A DNA stretch of 64,000 nucleotides. Origin: Miscanthus floridulus. Lineage: Eukaryota > Streptophyta > Magnoliopsida > Poales > Poaceae. The notes beneath the pieces are model-generated. The model searched no databases. It saw only the letters and a program-made list of their open reading frames with translations, and was not told where the DNA came from. The stretch's first letter is position 1. Each line of letters begins with the position of its first letter. The DNA lies in the NCBI RefSeq assembly GCF_019320115.1, contig NC_089584.1:76632791-76696790 (forward strand). The letters run 5' to 3'. Shown here in pieces: positions 1 to 12,626 of this stretch. The position numbers were made by a program, and so were the translations under genes.

Positions 1-438
1 TTGCAGATGACGTGCTCTATAACGGCTACTGCAAGTATTGTCTCCATCCTGTGGGGGATGAAGACTAGATCATGGGCATGATCACCTATGTTATCTTATC
101 TTGTTGCTTTTGCTGGATATGACTATGGTACTAGCTTGTATTTGAACTAAGTGTGTGTGATAGTCTCAAACTACTTTGCTTCCGCTATTTGTGAACTTGT
201 TTTGTAATAATTATGTGAACATCTGATGTATGAGGTACTCATGAACTACTTGTCAAATGGATGTAACATGTGGCTTGTTATGTTGAATTACTGTGATCTT
301 GGTTGTATGCAAGTTGGTTTGAAATCCTTCGTGGTTTCAGTTGACAACCGGGTTTATATGGGTTCAAGTATGACGGTTTGATCACTCCGGTGATTGCTTT
401 CGTACTTGTGTTCTTATAAATTGGTCAGTTCTGTTACA
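1..438 (+). mobile_element. 3' end of a Tekay/Del-like Ty3-gypsy LTR (fragment)
   Basis: This stretch aligns by eye with the end of the complete LTR at 9841-10419. Both begin with ttgcagatg, share the phrase on the hollow 'ctgtgg(g)gatgaag/gatgagga', share tatgggttcaagtatgac, and finish with cttataaattggtc-ggttctg-acA. The last bases (CA at 437-438) correspond to the LTR 3' terminus. What follows is not a primer-binding site, so this is either the outer end of a 3' LTR or a solo/truncated LTR whose start lies left of the window. It lacks the small MITE that sits in the other copy. Confidence 0.6.
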
Positions 439-1539
439 CCCTCATAGACCATTCCGATCTAGAGGAACACCGAACCATCCATGAGATCACCCTAGAGCCA
501 ACACTAGCTCAAGTGCATGCTCGGACGGTTCCCCTGAACTATCTGCTATTTGCGCGGAGCATCCGGAGGAACACCAGGACCATCCGTGGGAACATCGAGC
601 CCCTAACCTAGAAAACACCCCCTTTGGGAATGCACCCATGGACCATATAGGAGCTAGAGGGTGAAACTAGTGTGGATAATTCTCCGATCCGATCCGAATA
701 TGAATTTTGAGGATATGGAGAAGAACTTTTAATATCCATGGGGATACGGATAATCCAAATCTGATTTCGTGCGGATGTGGGATAGGATATGGAATAGGTA
801 AAATCTGATGGATATGGATTATCCACAATTTCTATGCGGATTATCCGATGTTTAAAATAGGATATCCGAAAGTTTCTCTCCCTAGACTAAAGAATTTGGG
901 ATTTAAAAAAGTTTGTTAGTTAAGAACTCTTTGTTGACGGTCACTAACAGCAATTATAAACCATCCACATAACCTGCATTTATACTTAATTCCATCACCA
1001 AACATAGGTATAAGGGGTTTTAACTAATAAATTCCATGAGTTTTGGTGAATCTATGTTTTCGGTAGGGTTTATCTAGAAAATTGTCAAGGGGGACCTATT
1101 CGTCAAAGAAAATTATGGAATTCGGCCGCGTAAATAGCGTGGGAAGATTCTAGAAGACTTTAGGAGGCTCTCTACTGAAGCAGACCCTGAGGGGCTACCA
1201 TGTGGGGCCAGCCGGCCCCACCTATAGGCTGACCGACATGTGGGTCCCATCGTTTCGAAAGTCGGTTCCCCACCGCCATTGAGATCCAATCTTCACCGTT
1301 TATTCAAGTTGGTTTGATCCAAGGGCTCAGGATTGATGCTTCGGCCTATGTATATCAGCCCCTACCCCCTCCCTCAGCAAATCCCTGAAACCCTAATTCA
1401 TATCTTTAGGATCAAGCCAGCTATCAAGAGAAGAGAAGATTTGTCCTCCATAGGATCTAGTGTTATAAATAGAAATAGTGAGATGGAGAGTGAGGAAAGA
1501 GTTTAGAGGAGGTGCCGGCCTATCAGTGCTCTCTCTATG
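439..1539. other. Unassigned repetitive DNA, no gene seen
   Basis: No coding region is visible. Bases about 668-870 are dense in ggatat/atccg words on both strands (ggatatgg, ggataatcc, ggattatcc), so the stretch can fold on itself and resembles a degenerate fold-back repeat. Bases about 1130-1440 (aagattctagaagactttagg, cccctaccccctccctcagcaaatccctgaaaccctaa) resemble leader or LTR sequence of a grass gypsy element, but no boundaries can be set. Confidence 0.35.
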
Positions 1540-2366
1540 GCTTATACCTTGGTGGATCCAAGTTCTATCTAAGCTTCCATCTGAGATATCTCTGGTCCAA
1601 CATGACTAGTCGTATGACCCTACCCACTATGGGATGGGGCACACGACTTTGGCCTTGACTTCGAATACCATCTAAGCCACTAGGGACCCCTGACCCTATG
1701 GCTCGGGATCGAGGCCACCAGCACCATGACCAGCAAATGATACTAACAGCCCAAGGGCTGCTACCTACTCCCTCAATGTCGCCATGACACCACTAGGGAG
1801 AACAAGAGATGATGACGAAGGCCACGGCAAGCTCATGTCAGCATAGGAGAGTTGGCTGACAACCACCATGACAATAGTGCCATCATGACCTAGCACTGTA
1901 GCATCATGCCATGCCATGCTGCGATGTGGGAATGAGACCATGACGACAACCACACCAGAACATGTGCTGACGAGAAGACAAGACAGCCTTCCTTGTAAGC
2001 CAAGTTTACTAGTTCCCCCCCTCAGGCACATGACCACTCAGTCAGGAGAACCTCCCTCTCTATGCATGTAACCTGACCCCCGAACTCTATATAAGGGCAC
2101 CCTAGGCCTCCCTTCTAAGGGATAGACTCTAGAGACTTCATTCAGGTAGTCTCTCACCTCTCTCCTACCTCTTTCTCAAAGCTTACACACCCCATTGTAA
2201 GAACTTAAGAGCATTCAACTGAGGAACATGCACTCAAACTCTTCTCTGAGACTAGACATAGGGCTCTAGCCTAAATCAGTATAATTCCTTGTGTCTTTGG
2301 ATGCTACCATCGTCTTACTAAAGTAGTGCGCCACACATATAAATTCACTCGTCGGTTGACAAAACA
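1540..2366 (+). mobile_element. Tat-like Ty3-gypsy LTR (3' portion)
   Basis: The right boundary is inferred from an aaaaCA end followed by tcgatagTTGGTGC and aggtaggggac, the layout of LTR end plus primer-binding region in grass Tat-lineage elements. A promoter-like TATATAAG is followed about 70-120 bases later by CT-rich leader sequence (ctctcacctctctcctacc). The left boundary is not visible and is only approximate. The element continues for about 150 bases into a short internal start before it meets the Athila-like fragment. Confidence 0.4.
2088..2095 (+). promoter_or_regulatory. TATA box of the Tat-like LTR
   Basis: TATATAAG lies in ctctatataagggcaccc, a typical LTR U3/R junction arrangement, about 270 bases before the inferred LTR end. 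Assignment rests on the motif and its position only. Confidence 0.4.
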
Positions 2367-2545
2367 TCGATAGTTGGTGCACTAGGTAGGGGACAGTCAC
2401 GCACTCTCCTTATTGAGAAGGAAGCAATGGCTCCCTGCACCTATGTCGGACTCACTCTTGGCACGACCCCCGGTGGCCGCATCCGCTTCGGAAGCCTCGA
2501 GTTCATTGACGCTGAATGGGCCAACGCTTGCTTTTAGTCTTCTCC
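2367..2545 (+). mobile_element. Primer-binding region and gag start of the Tat-like element
   Basis: After the LTR end the sequence reads tagttggtgcactaggtagggg, resembling Tat-lineage leader starts. An ATG at 2427 opens a short reading frame (MAPCTYVGLTLGTTPGGR...), similar in composition to Tat gag N-termini. It is lost near 2520-2545, where minus-strand Athila-like coding sequence begins, so this is a truncated junction between two elements. Confidence 0.35.
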
Positions 2546-5500
2546 CTAGTCAAGCTCTTCGCTTCGGATGAATGCTTTGGTGTCTTCATACATTGTCGGC
2601 CAGAAGAACCCGCACTGCCACATTTTGGCTTGTGTGTAGAATACTCCATAATGGCCTCCATACGGTGCTACATGGCATTTCTCAATGATTTGTATTCCTT
2701 CTGCCGTTAGCACGCACCTCCTCAATAGGCCATTAGAGCACACCCTATATAGGTATGGGTCATCCCAAATGTGATGTCTACTTTTGGCTTGCAGCTTTTC
2801 TTGTTCTCCCCTGGTTGTACGTATCTTGCGACCATGAAATTCACAATGTTCGCGTACCATAGGTTGGAGTCCAGTCACCTTTAGTAGCATGTTGTCACGT
2901 AGGAAGTTGTTTATTGGTAACTCCTGCATGTTAGTGACTTGCCATATGCGACAAATGATCTACGACAGTATTTTCTACTCCTTTTTTATCTTTTATTTCA
3001 AGGTCAAATTCTTGGAGTAGAAGTACCCATCTTATTAGTCTAGGTTTAGCATCTTTCTTAGTGAGCAAGTATTTTAATGCAGCATGATCAGTGTATATGA
3101 TAACTTTTGCTCCTACTAAGTAGGACCTAAATTTGTCAACACCAAAAACAACTGCCAAGAGCTTTTTTCTTTGGTAGCGTAATTAAGTTGGGCTCTTGTT
3201 AGCATTTTGCTAGTGTAAGCGATTGCATGATGCTTTTTATCTTTGGTTTGGCCAAGGACTGTCCCAACAACTTAGTCACTATCATCACACATGATCTCGA
3301 AAGGCAATGACCAATCAGGAGGTTGGATGATTGATGCTGAGATGAGTGCTTTCTTAAGGGTATGGAAAGCATTTAAACACTCATCGGGGAACTCGAAAGG
3401 TGCATCCTTAGCTAATAGGTTCATGAGCGGTCTAGAGATTTGTGAAAAGTATTTGATAAACCGTCTATAAAACCCTGCATGACCTAGAAAGCTGCGGATT
3501 CCTTTCACGTTAATGGGGGTGGTAGTTGCTTGTTAACCTTGATTTTGGCTTTGTCTACCTTGATCACCCTCTTGGACACAAGGTGCCTAAGGACGATGCT
3601 CTCTCAGACCATGAAATGGCACTTTTCCCAATTAAGTACTAGGTCCTTCTCTTAGGCAACAGTTGCAAGACTTTGTCTAAATTTTCTAGCCAATGATCGG
3701 ATTTTTTTTCATAGACTAAAAAGTCATCCATGAAAACTTCCACTGATTTCTTCAATCATGTCTGAGAAAATAGACATCATACACCAGTTGGAACAAAGTG
3801 GGTGCATTGCACAAACCAAAAGACATTCGTCTGTACACATACGTTCCATATGGGTAGGTGAAAGTAGTCTTGCTTTGATCATTAGGGTGGATGGGAAACT
3901 GATGATACCTCGAATACCCATCAAGAAAACAGAAGAAAGAGTGCTTCGCCAACCGCTCTAATATTTCATCAATGAAAGGCAGGGGGAAGTGATCTTTCTT
4001 TATAGCCAAGTTGAGTTTTTGGTAATCAATACACATTCTCCACCCCGTGACTGGTTCAGTTGCAGGATCAATTCATTTTTACTATTTTCAACGACCGTCA
4101 TCCCTCCTTTATTTGGTACCACTTGGATGGGACTAACCCAATCACTATGTGGTATAGGATAAATTATCCTGATGTGAAGAAGTTTGAGGACTTCCTTCTT
4201 CATGACTTCCCGCATCTCATTGTTCAGCCTACGTTGGGGTTCTCTAGATGGCGTGCTAGAGGGGTCAATTAGGATGCGATGGGTACACAAGGTTGTACTT
4301 ATCCCCTTAAGATCTTGCAATGAATACCCGAAGACTGGCCTATGTTTCTCTAAGACTAACGATGAGTTTGGCTAGTCTCCACATCAGTAAGCTTGTCGCT
4401 TATGATTACAAGAGTTTCAATGTCTCCATTAAAGAAAGAATAACATAGGCTAGCAGGCAGGGGCTTAAGTTGAACTAGAGGTCATGTCGGTGCTTCCTCT
4501 TTGGGAAGGTCAATGGTTTTCGCCTAAGTCATTCTCCTCTTTAATGAAGAGTTTGGCATCTTTCTCTAAAGACGACTCGGGAGATTCTAATGGTGACACC
4601 AACATGACCTCTTTGGGTAGTTTAGGATAGGGGAGAGATTTTGCCACCTGAGTTTTTAGCTCGAGTGATGGGAATGAAAAAAGTGTCTCTCCCTAACTTT
4701 ACATCTAGGTCCCCTGATGTTGGTGGTTCTACAAAGAGTTTTTCTAGGGGATGCCCTACCATGATATTAGAATCCTGGATGTTAAAGACATGGAAGTCTA
4801 GGGCAATCTCAACAATGTTGTGATACAATGATATGTTGTGAGGAATCCCTAGTCCTCCTAGGTTTGTTCATGGAGCAATTCTGTAGGATTTGATTGTCAG
4901 AGCAGGGGGTTCATTGGCAAAGTAGGTAGACACAAATTATATAGACATGATGTTTGCTTCGACAATAGGATTGTATAGAATGTTAACCATAATTCCATGG
5001 ATTTTGCATTGAATGGTTAAAGAAGGGGTGCGAATCTGAATTTCTTCAGAAGAAAGCTCTGCTTCTTCTACCCATTTGCTATTTAGTATAGAAGTAAACT
5101 CCCTAATTGATTCCTTAAGGACTTCTTTGCCTAGAGGGTCAAGGGGAGTGATAGGAATTGGTGGTCTCTTTTGGTATGAGTATTTCGAGGTATTTTCGAA
5201 ATCTTCCATGAAATTCATCCTTGAAAAATAGAAATTCCAAAGGTTGGAAACCTTCCTTTGGAATTTCTAGGTTCAGGTGAGGGTCTCTAAATGGGAGGTA
5301 TTGGTTTAGCCTCAGCCAAGGAGACTTCCTCATGGATTGACTCGGGTTCTACATAAAGGGGTTCTAGGGGAGGAGTGTTTTCTAGAATGCAGGTCTAGTA
5401 ACAGCTTCTCCTTCTGCTATGGTTTTATGGTTGAATGAACCTCTGGCAATGATATCAAGCTATAGGGCAGATTCCTTACTAAGACCTAACCAAAAGTGTT

Positions 5501-5612
5501 GTAACAACACATGGTTTGGTATAGACAAGTCTGGGCCAAAGCGTGTTAGGATTGAAAATCTAACCCATGCTACACCTATGGTTTCCTTCTCTTTTTATTG
5601 GAAGTTGACTAG
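2546..5612 (-). pseudogene. Athila-like Ty3-gypsy gag-pol remnant
   Basis: Read right to left on the minus strand, the order is: a gag-like C-terminal piece (about 5400-5620), a protease-like region (about 4937-5330), RT (about 3500-4320), RNase H (about 2931-3300) and the zinc-binding N-terminus of integrase (2546-2929). RT carries CIDYQKLN, the SRYHQFPI region, SFGLCNAPTLFQ and the catalytic MDDF box near 3722-3733. RNase H shows [12 protein letters not shown] and a late VVDHLSH. The integrase region has the H...H...C-type finger around HVAPYGGHYG and FFWPTMYED. Reading is split among several frames with stops, so it is not functional. The Tekay-like LTR begins at 5613 inside its gag part, which dates that insertion as younger. 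Assignment to Athila rather than another errantivirus-like clade is from motif style. Confidence 0.75.
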
Positions 5613-8600
5613 TGTAACACCCTAGGTGTTAGCCTTGCATAAAGTGACTTGCATAGCATTAGCATGAGCATCAAGCATTCATATTTAAGCTTTTATATTT
5701 GAAACATGTGTTTGAAACATTTGCAACATTGCTTGTTATTTTATGTTTCTTTGTATATATGCATATGATCATGAGTGAATACATGTAAATGGTTTATGTG
5801 AGTCACTAAAACATATTAGCTACACTTAGGTTAACATATGGAACATTATTCATGAAGGTCACCTTTCATGATCAAGTACTTAAGTGATGTTATATGTATT
5901 GACCTGGATAGCCCTATGTGTGACCAATGCATGAAATGAGTGTGTGACCTTACAAATAGCTTAAACATGTTTAGAAGATCATGATGAACAACTTTAGTAT
6001 TCATGGTTAGGAGTAATTTGGTCACTAAGCCATAGTTTGAGTGTATATCATCATTTGAATGTAGCATGTTTGACCAAGTTTGAACTATGTGCTAGAAACC
6101 TTGCATGGAGGTGGTCACTAAAGCAAAGTTGTAGTTTTTGGCATGAGGAACAACTTTTATGATTTGGGTCATAGACTAGTTTAGCTCCTAACATGGTCGA
6201 AATTAGCTCACAAGAACCAAGATTTCACTATTTTCTACACTTAGGCGATTTTGCTCGGTCGGTTTAACTGACAGTGTCGATGCAGCCAGCTTTGAGTTGA
6301 TTTTACTCTCTGTCCATTGCGAATTAGACTTTGATTTCTAAAGGAGTATTGTAGGTGGTATGTAGGGCTACGACTTTGGTTTAGGTTGTGTGCGCTAATT
6401 CGTCACGGATTCGAAGATCGGGCTTCACGTAATCGTGCTGTCAGGCGTTTGAACGGGCACTGACGAACGCCTGCGCCATGCCGGTTCATGGCCGACCGCC
6501 TTCAGACGCTGGCCGCCGTGTGGAGGAAAGGAGGCCGCGCGTCGTCGTTGCTCTGCCCAGCGTGGCCACGCTGGGCCAGAGCAGGTCTTTACCACCCCCA
6601 GCGTCCGCCCGTTACGCCCGCGCTCACATTTCCTTTTCTGGCCTCCTCCTTCGCCGTCCGCAGTAGCCGTAGCAGCGCCAAGCTCGCCGCCGTCGCTTAC
6701 CGGCCACCAGCTTGCCTCGCCTCGCTTCTCCACCACCGCAACCACTCCACCATCACCCCCGAGACTCGCCGCGCCCGCCTGTGCTCACTAATCGTGCCTA
6801 GTAAGCCGCCGTGCCATGTTCACCTTCGCCGGTGCTCCACCGCCGAGCCCCGTCACCGTGGCTAGGACGCCTCCGTCCACCATCCCCTATGTTAGCTTGC
6901 GCGCTAGGTTCGCCAGGGTTAGTAGATGCTTGTCTGAGCTTTATCTTGAGTCATCGTGGTCACCGCTAGCGTAGCGCCATCGACCCGCACCTCCGTGCCG
7001 CCATGACCGCCGCCGTTGTAGTTAACTTCGTCAATCGGTCCAATTTGTTGCACCAATGCACGCGGGATGTAGTGGGGGTCACTATAGTCCAGACGCTGTC
7101 ACCGGAGAGGCCGCCGTCAGCGAGCTCCATCGAACCCCTGGTCAATTCCACGCTGCCTCCCCTGTTTTCGGTCGCTGACGTGTGGGTCCGTCTGACCGGT
7201 GGACCCCGTCTGTCAGTGACTCTGTTCAGAAAGCTAGTCCATTTATTCCTGTTTTTGTGTGTAAATTTGGAAATTGATAAGTTGAGCTATAGAGATCCAA
7301 AATTTGTGAACTAAATTTGTAGCGTTCCTTAGGAAGTGTAGTATTTATGAAAAATATGATATTAGCATTTGTAGTAGAGTTTATGGAGGATTTAAAATGA
7401 AACTTAAAATGTGTTTTTAAATGTATGTAAAAATATGATATTTTGTTTATTTTATATCTAGAGTTCCTATGCTCCAAAAATTATGAAATTTATGTGGTGA
7501 GCTTTTCCTAACAAGTGTAAGCTCTGGTAAAAATTTGAGGGTCAGTGCATGTATGGATTTGTAGTTATAGATTTTCATTTTATAATTAGGTGATCCTTAT
7601 ATGAATTTTTATAAATTATTTATGAATCCAATATTCATGAAATTTGTTGGAGGATGTCCTAGTATCATATGGATGCTAAGAAAAATATAAAATCTGTTGC
7701 TCTATACTTTTCACTAGGGTTTTCTATTTATGCTATTTTAAGCCTTTATGTCTTGTCATTTTTGTGTAGGGTGTTTTACTTGCTAAAATAGAATGAAACT
7801 TTTACAGTAGTCTATTGGTAGCACTAGTAAGCCACTGTAAATTGCTGAGAATTTATGATGTACCTTTAGTATATATTTATTATTTAACCCAAGTATCTAA
7901 ATAAAATAATAAAGGCATTTAAATAAATAGTTTAGGCTTTACCATTATGTTTTCTTGAGTATATTTGGAATTCTTGAACTGTTGGTAAACTTGGTGTTGT
8001 AAAAAATTTGAATGCTTACATGTAGTAGAAATATTGTTGCTTTATAATTCGGGTGAAAAGGGTTTTTGGACAGATTCTGTGATTTGGTATGTGGCATAGT
8101 AAAAATGATGTTTGCTGTAAAAATGGTTAGTAACAAAGTTGTAGATAACTTCTTCAGTTTATCTTGTGTTAAAATTTCAGAGCAATAGGACCAAAGGGTT
8201 TAGGAGTTATAGCCGTTTAAAGTTAGTATCCCTGAAATGCTTGCTCTCTGGAATTTCTGGACAGAACTGGATTGATTATCTATTTTGGTTAAGATAAAGT
8301 GTGAATTAGCTTTTGGCGATTAAATAAGAGATGTAGACAATTTTATAATCTTTCCAGAAAGTCCAAGATCACAACATTTGGATAAGTAGAACTTCAGTTA
8401 TGAGTAAAACAAGTAGCTGTTGTTTTGTGATATAGTAAATGCATTGTTTAAGTAGTTGGTTAAATAAGCAAGAAGAGATATGCACATACTCAGTAAATGT
8501 GATGCACTTGTTATTTCTTTAACACCATGTTGTTAAGAATGCTTGCAAGAATCCATTCATCATGTATCATCATACTATACTTGCCAACATGAATGCATTC

Positions 8601-10419
8601 GCATTATCTCATGTCACGCTCATACATCTAGGGTCGATGGAAGAGATAACGTTGCTAGAGTTCGACGATGGAGAGGAAAGGGGACCAGCAAGGAGATTCC
8701 TCAAGCCACAGCTCCCGAAGGCGAGGAGCAGAACCCTAGAAGAGCTTTCAGGAGTGCCCTGATCACCGTCCCCACTTCCTTTCTGAAAGGCAAGCCCCAG
8801 AGCATTCTAAGTCTCCCTAGTATTTTACAAAATATTACTCAAGTCCTTATGATTGATGCATTAGGTTATAAGAGTTGATTGGAACCACTTGATGCATATA
8901 AATTCCTTGTCCAGATATATGCACCTTTAACCCTGTGTAGGTCTAGGATCGAATATTTGCTTAGCCATGCTTAGACTGGTAGAAGTCGAGGTGATTTCCT
9001 ATCACCTGCGAGATATAGGTGGATACCGAAGCACGATTGGCTATATTTGCTATCGTGGAACAGAACCATGGGGTAACAGTAAATCAAGGCCAGGTGAAGT
9101 CTATGCGTAGGTTGACTCATGTGATTCCATCTATGCCGATTAAGGACCGTATCGTTGTTGGCGCTGTTTGACAAGATTGAATGCATGCCTATCACTTAGC
9201 TAGGCCAGATAACTCGTTTTGACCGCAAAGCCAAGTAGCTCAACTCAGGCCAGGCCTCGTTCTATTGTGCGCTCCTTGCGGGGAGCCAGACTAAGCCCAA
9301 GGGTAGGCTAGGCCTGAACAGTCCTGGCATTTGGTGTCCCCGATTGTGCGGCGCGGTACGAACCCACGAAATGTGGACCTGAGTTGTACCAAAGGTGACC
9401 TAAGATGACCCTTGATCTGGTCTGCCTGGGTTTGTGTTAGGAAGAAATTCCTAGCTGGTTGAAAACGATTCGAATCGCTGTCTCTCCTAGATAGTGAGAA
9501 ACATGGCTAGTACCAACATCGTAGTAATTGTATTATGGAATATGATGGTTCGCATGAACATGGATTTACAATACCGGCTATGGTTACTAGTGTATGCTCT
9601 TAAAATGATATACCACATGTTTAGCACAGGATAGTTGCTAATTTAGAGATGGATAGTCATAATTAACATGATAAAAGAATTATAATTGTATAATAGAGTT
9701 AATTGCTTTTTATGCAAAATGTTGTCAAGCTATATCCACTTATACAGCCTTGCATGATCCTTGGAGTAATTTTATTTTCGGTTTATGACGGGTAAGTCTA
9801 GCTGAGTACCTTCTCGTACTTAGGGTTTTATTTCCCATTGTTGCAGATGGCACTGTGGCCCCATTCGCTGGTCTAAAACTTGGCTAAAACTGGCTGAAAA
9901 ACATTATTCCGGTTGAATTGTTGTGAGAGAAAAACACTGTTCCAGGCTGAAAAAAGAAGCCGAACAAGCTATTTTTAAGACAAGCGAATGGGGCCTATGT
10001 ATCATGGTTATTGCAAGAGTTGCTTCTATCCCGCTGTGGATGAGGAGTAAGCCTTGGGCAGGCTTCTTTACTAATCCCTCTACATGCTTTTGTGGATTGT
10101 GATCATATGTTGGCACTGTATCAAACTATGTTGGCAAATGCTACTTTCAAACTTAATTTGCTTCCGCTTTTGTTTATCAAACTTGGTTTGTAATAACTTT
10201 GTTTCATACTCTGATAATGGAAATGTATCTGTGAACTTTATATAATATGCGACATGTATGTTGAATCATGTACGATCTTGGTTGTTGTAAATCATTTATC
10301 GAGACCCATCGTGGTACTCGACGGACTACCCAGGTTTATATGGGTTCAAGTATGACAGTGCGACCGCTTGCGGGCTGCCATTATACTTGTACTCTTATAA
10401 ATTGGTCGGTTCTGCGACA
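5613..10419 (+). mobile_element. 5' LTR of a Tekay/Del-like Ty3-gypsy retrotransposon
   Basis: The LTR starts TGTAACACCCTAGGTG at 5613 and ends ctgcgACA at 10419, immediately followed by a primer-binding site. At 4.8 kb (139 bp of it a nested MITE) it is long, as is usual for this clade in grasses. It has an AT-rich start, a GC-rich block at about 6430-7220 and an AT-rich remainder. Short open frames in the GC-rich block have no recognisable domain and are chance readings. The preceding bases actag (5608-5612) would be the 5-bp target duplication, but the far end of the element is missing, so this cannot be confirmed. Confidence 0.75.
9857..9995. mobile_element. Small hAT-like MITE in the 5' LTR
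   Basis: A 139-bp insert has perfect 13-bp terminal inverted repeats (GGCCCCATTCGCT / AGCGAATGGGGCC). Its interior carries two copies of gaaaaacactgttcc-like sequence around gtgagagaaaaacac. It is absent from the homologous LTR end at 1-438, giving an empty-site comparison. Internal words recur in the MITE fragment at 27512-27606. No clean 8-bp target duplication could be read. Confidence 0.75.
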
Positions 10420-10434
10420 GCTGGCATCAGAGCA
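10420..10434 (+). promoter_or_regulatory. Primer-binding site (initiator Met tRNA)
   Basis: GCTGGCATCAGAGC follows the LTR end directly. The plant initiator-methionine tRNA primer site is TGGTATCAGAGC, so one base differs. It marks the start of reverse transcription and fixes the LTR boundary at 10419. Confidence 0.7.
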
Positions 10435-11150
10435 AGATTCAACGTTAATTGTCACATGTGTATTTAAAACAAAAGTTTTTGTTTTCCAAAACCCTTTCTA
10501 GCAACTGATAGCTATATAAATAGGTATTTGAAATCTATAGTGTGCCAGTGATCACTTTCCTTATGCCCAAATTAAGGACTATTAGGTGGCTATTTAAGTA
10601 CTAACATAGGGGGTTTTTACTTTCGTCGTCCATACGCCGTGCTATTGTATGGGTGCTATTCATTTGAATGGTAATGTATGGATCAAATGCCTCTACGCCA
10701 AGGTAAGTTGATGAGTGGCATGACCGCAAGATGTGAGCGTGCGGTCAGAGAGAGTTAGCTTTGGTATGACTATGTATGCATGCTTGCATGTGTATATGGT
10801 GCGTATTTAATTGTAGGGTATAAACTGTTATCGGGTAGCTTTGATATGGAAGTATATGTGTGGGTATACATATATGGAAGTATTTAGATTTACATTCTGC
10901 ATATTTAATTATGGGATGGGCTAAAATGAAACTTTTATGTGGGTACACTAACAACGAAACATGTAGCTCGACTAGTTACGCTATATATGAGAGAATGTAT
11001 GTATGCCACCGTATATGTCGTTAGAAATGATTTTTCCTAAGTTTGTGAGGACGTACAGAATGAGCATGCATCATGATAATTATCATTCAAATAATTACAT
11101 TGTTCCTCCCCTTATAAATTTCTTACTCGGTTATGTAACTCTTATCCATT
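10435..11150 (+). other. Untranslated leader of the Tekay-like element
   Basis: This is AT-rich leader between the primer-binding site and the first open frame. No conserved coding sequence is visible in any frame. Confidence 0.5.
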
Positions 11151-12255
11151 ATGGCCTTATCTCACACAAAGTTGTACATGTTGATGGTACAGATGGCAGC
11201 ACCAGCTGGATGTGAGAATTTCCTGATGGTTTTCAGAACGCCTACCCTACTGTGGAGAGTTTTGCACTTTGCGGGGTACCATGAGCCACCCCTTTATCAT
11301 TGGAATGAAGAGTACTTGGAGGGACAACCATGGTACGAGGTGTAGCTAACTATACCAGTCCGCACCCAAGCACCCTTCTAGCAGGAGTGGAACGCAGAAT
11401 CGGAAGGGAAAACTCCTTGGGAGGCTGCCCAAGTTGTGGCCTTTGAGGTTTTGAGTCAAATCTGTCAGCAGCATGGGGATGCACTTACTAGCAGTGCAGC
11501 GAGTATGTTTCCTTGGGTGGACCCATCCACAGCAATATGGGAACAACGCAACCAAAATGCATTGATCAAAGAGCGGGATGAGCGAGCAAATAGCTCTAGT
11601 CCCGCCATGAGTGCAATGTTTGCGGTGATGAAGATGTTTTGTACATGCCAGGACAATAGGGATTTCTGGCAGGAATCATACACCACTTGCATGGACAAGC
11701 TCATGAGAGCTAAAGCCGCACAGCATAAGCTCAAGAAGTGTGTATGCAAGCAAAAGAAAGCCGCAAGTAAAGCCCGATGGGAATCTGACCAAGCCTATGC
11801 ATCTTTGGGCACTCTCCATGCCCCAATGGAGCAAGTGGATCAACAGAGAGCAGCAGCCCAAGAAGCAAGAGCTAATGATCAAGCATTGCTTGCAGGACTA
11901 CGGGAGCAGTTGGAGGTCGCCCGTGCTGAGGTGTCCACAGCTAGATGCTAGTGAGATGTAGCAGAAAACCATGTTGCTACAGTAAGGATAGAGCGGGATA
12001 GGCACCACGACATGAGTAACGCCCAGGACCGTGCCTGAGAGGGGCTTACGTCAGCAGCTTGCACATGCTCAACTTCAAGTGATGAACCTTCAGCATGAAG
12101 TGCGCTATTTGAACAACCAGCTAAACCCAATCCTTGATGGGGAAGAAGATGGTCCAAATATGGAGGAAGATGAGGACAAGGAAGAGGAAGAGGTGAAACC
12201 TGAGGAAGGAGATGATCCTGTCTCTGACCTCGATAGTGATCATGATGAGGATTAG
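11151..12255 (+). pseudogene. Accessory coiled-coil ORF upstream of gag (broken)
   Basis: Three adjoining open segments look like one former protein. The N-terminal part (11151-11345) contains MAAPAGCENFLMVFRTPTLL and ends at a stop. The middle part (about 11346-11951) has WNAESEGKTPWEAAQVV, then a long charged helical stretch rich in K, R, Q, A and E (KLMRAKAAQHKLKK, EQVDQQRAAAQEARANDQ). The C-terminal part (12031-12255) continues with LRQQLAHAQLQVMNLQHEV and an acidic tail (EEDEDKEEEE). Heptad-like spacing suggests a coiled coil. I recognise no gag, protease or envelope motif, so its role is unknown. It lies between the leader and gag in the same orientation. At least two stops or frameshifts interrupt it. 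Confidence 0.5.
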
Positions 12256-12626
12256 ATCGCTTAGTACTTAGTAGAAGTGCTTAATGTATCATTGTTGGTT
12301 ATGTAATGGACCTGTAGTTTGAATTTGGTGTTGGTGAATTGGACTATCATGTAATATTGTTATTTGCATGACTATCGCATGTTTGGTTAAATGCTAATGC
12401 AAATTCCTAGATGATTTATCAGTGATCATGATTTGAATATTAATGTGCTATGAGTCCGATAAGTGATCGAATTGGTGGTGTTATGTTGCGAGAATGAATT
12501 ATTATGCCTCATGTTTTATTGTATGAATTTGAGATTGTCTCCAGTAATTTCAGTTTGGCATGATTATAAATTCAACTATGATCTTTTGACATCAACCAAT
12601 AATCACTTATTGTTGTAACTTTGCAG

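Noticed and set aside
6425..7314. Several open frames in a GC-rich block on both strands
   Set aside because: They lie inside a long LTR, lack domains, and exist in both strands and several frames, as expected from GC-rich composition.
9849..10003. 8-bp target duplication for the MITE in the Tekay-like LTR
   Set aside because: ggcactgt and tatgtatc do not match; only the inverted ends and the empty-site comparison support the insertion.
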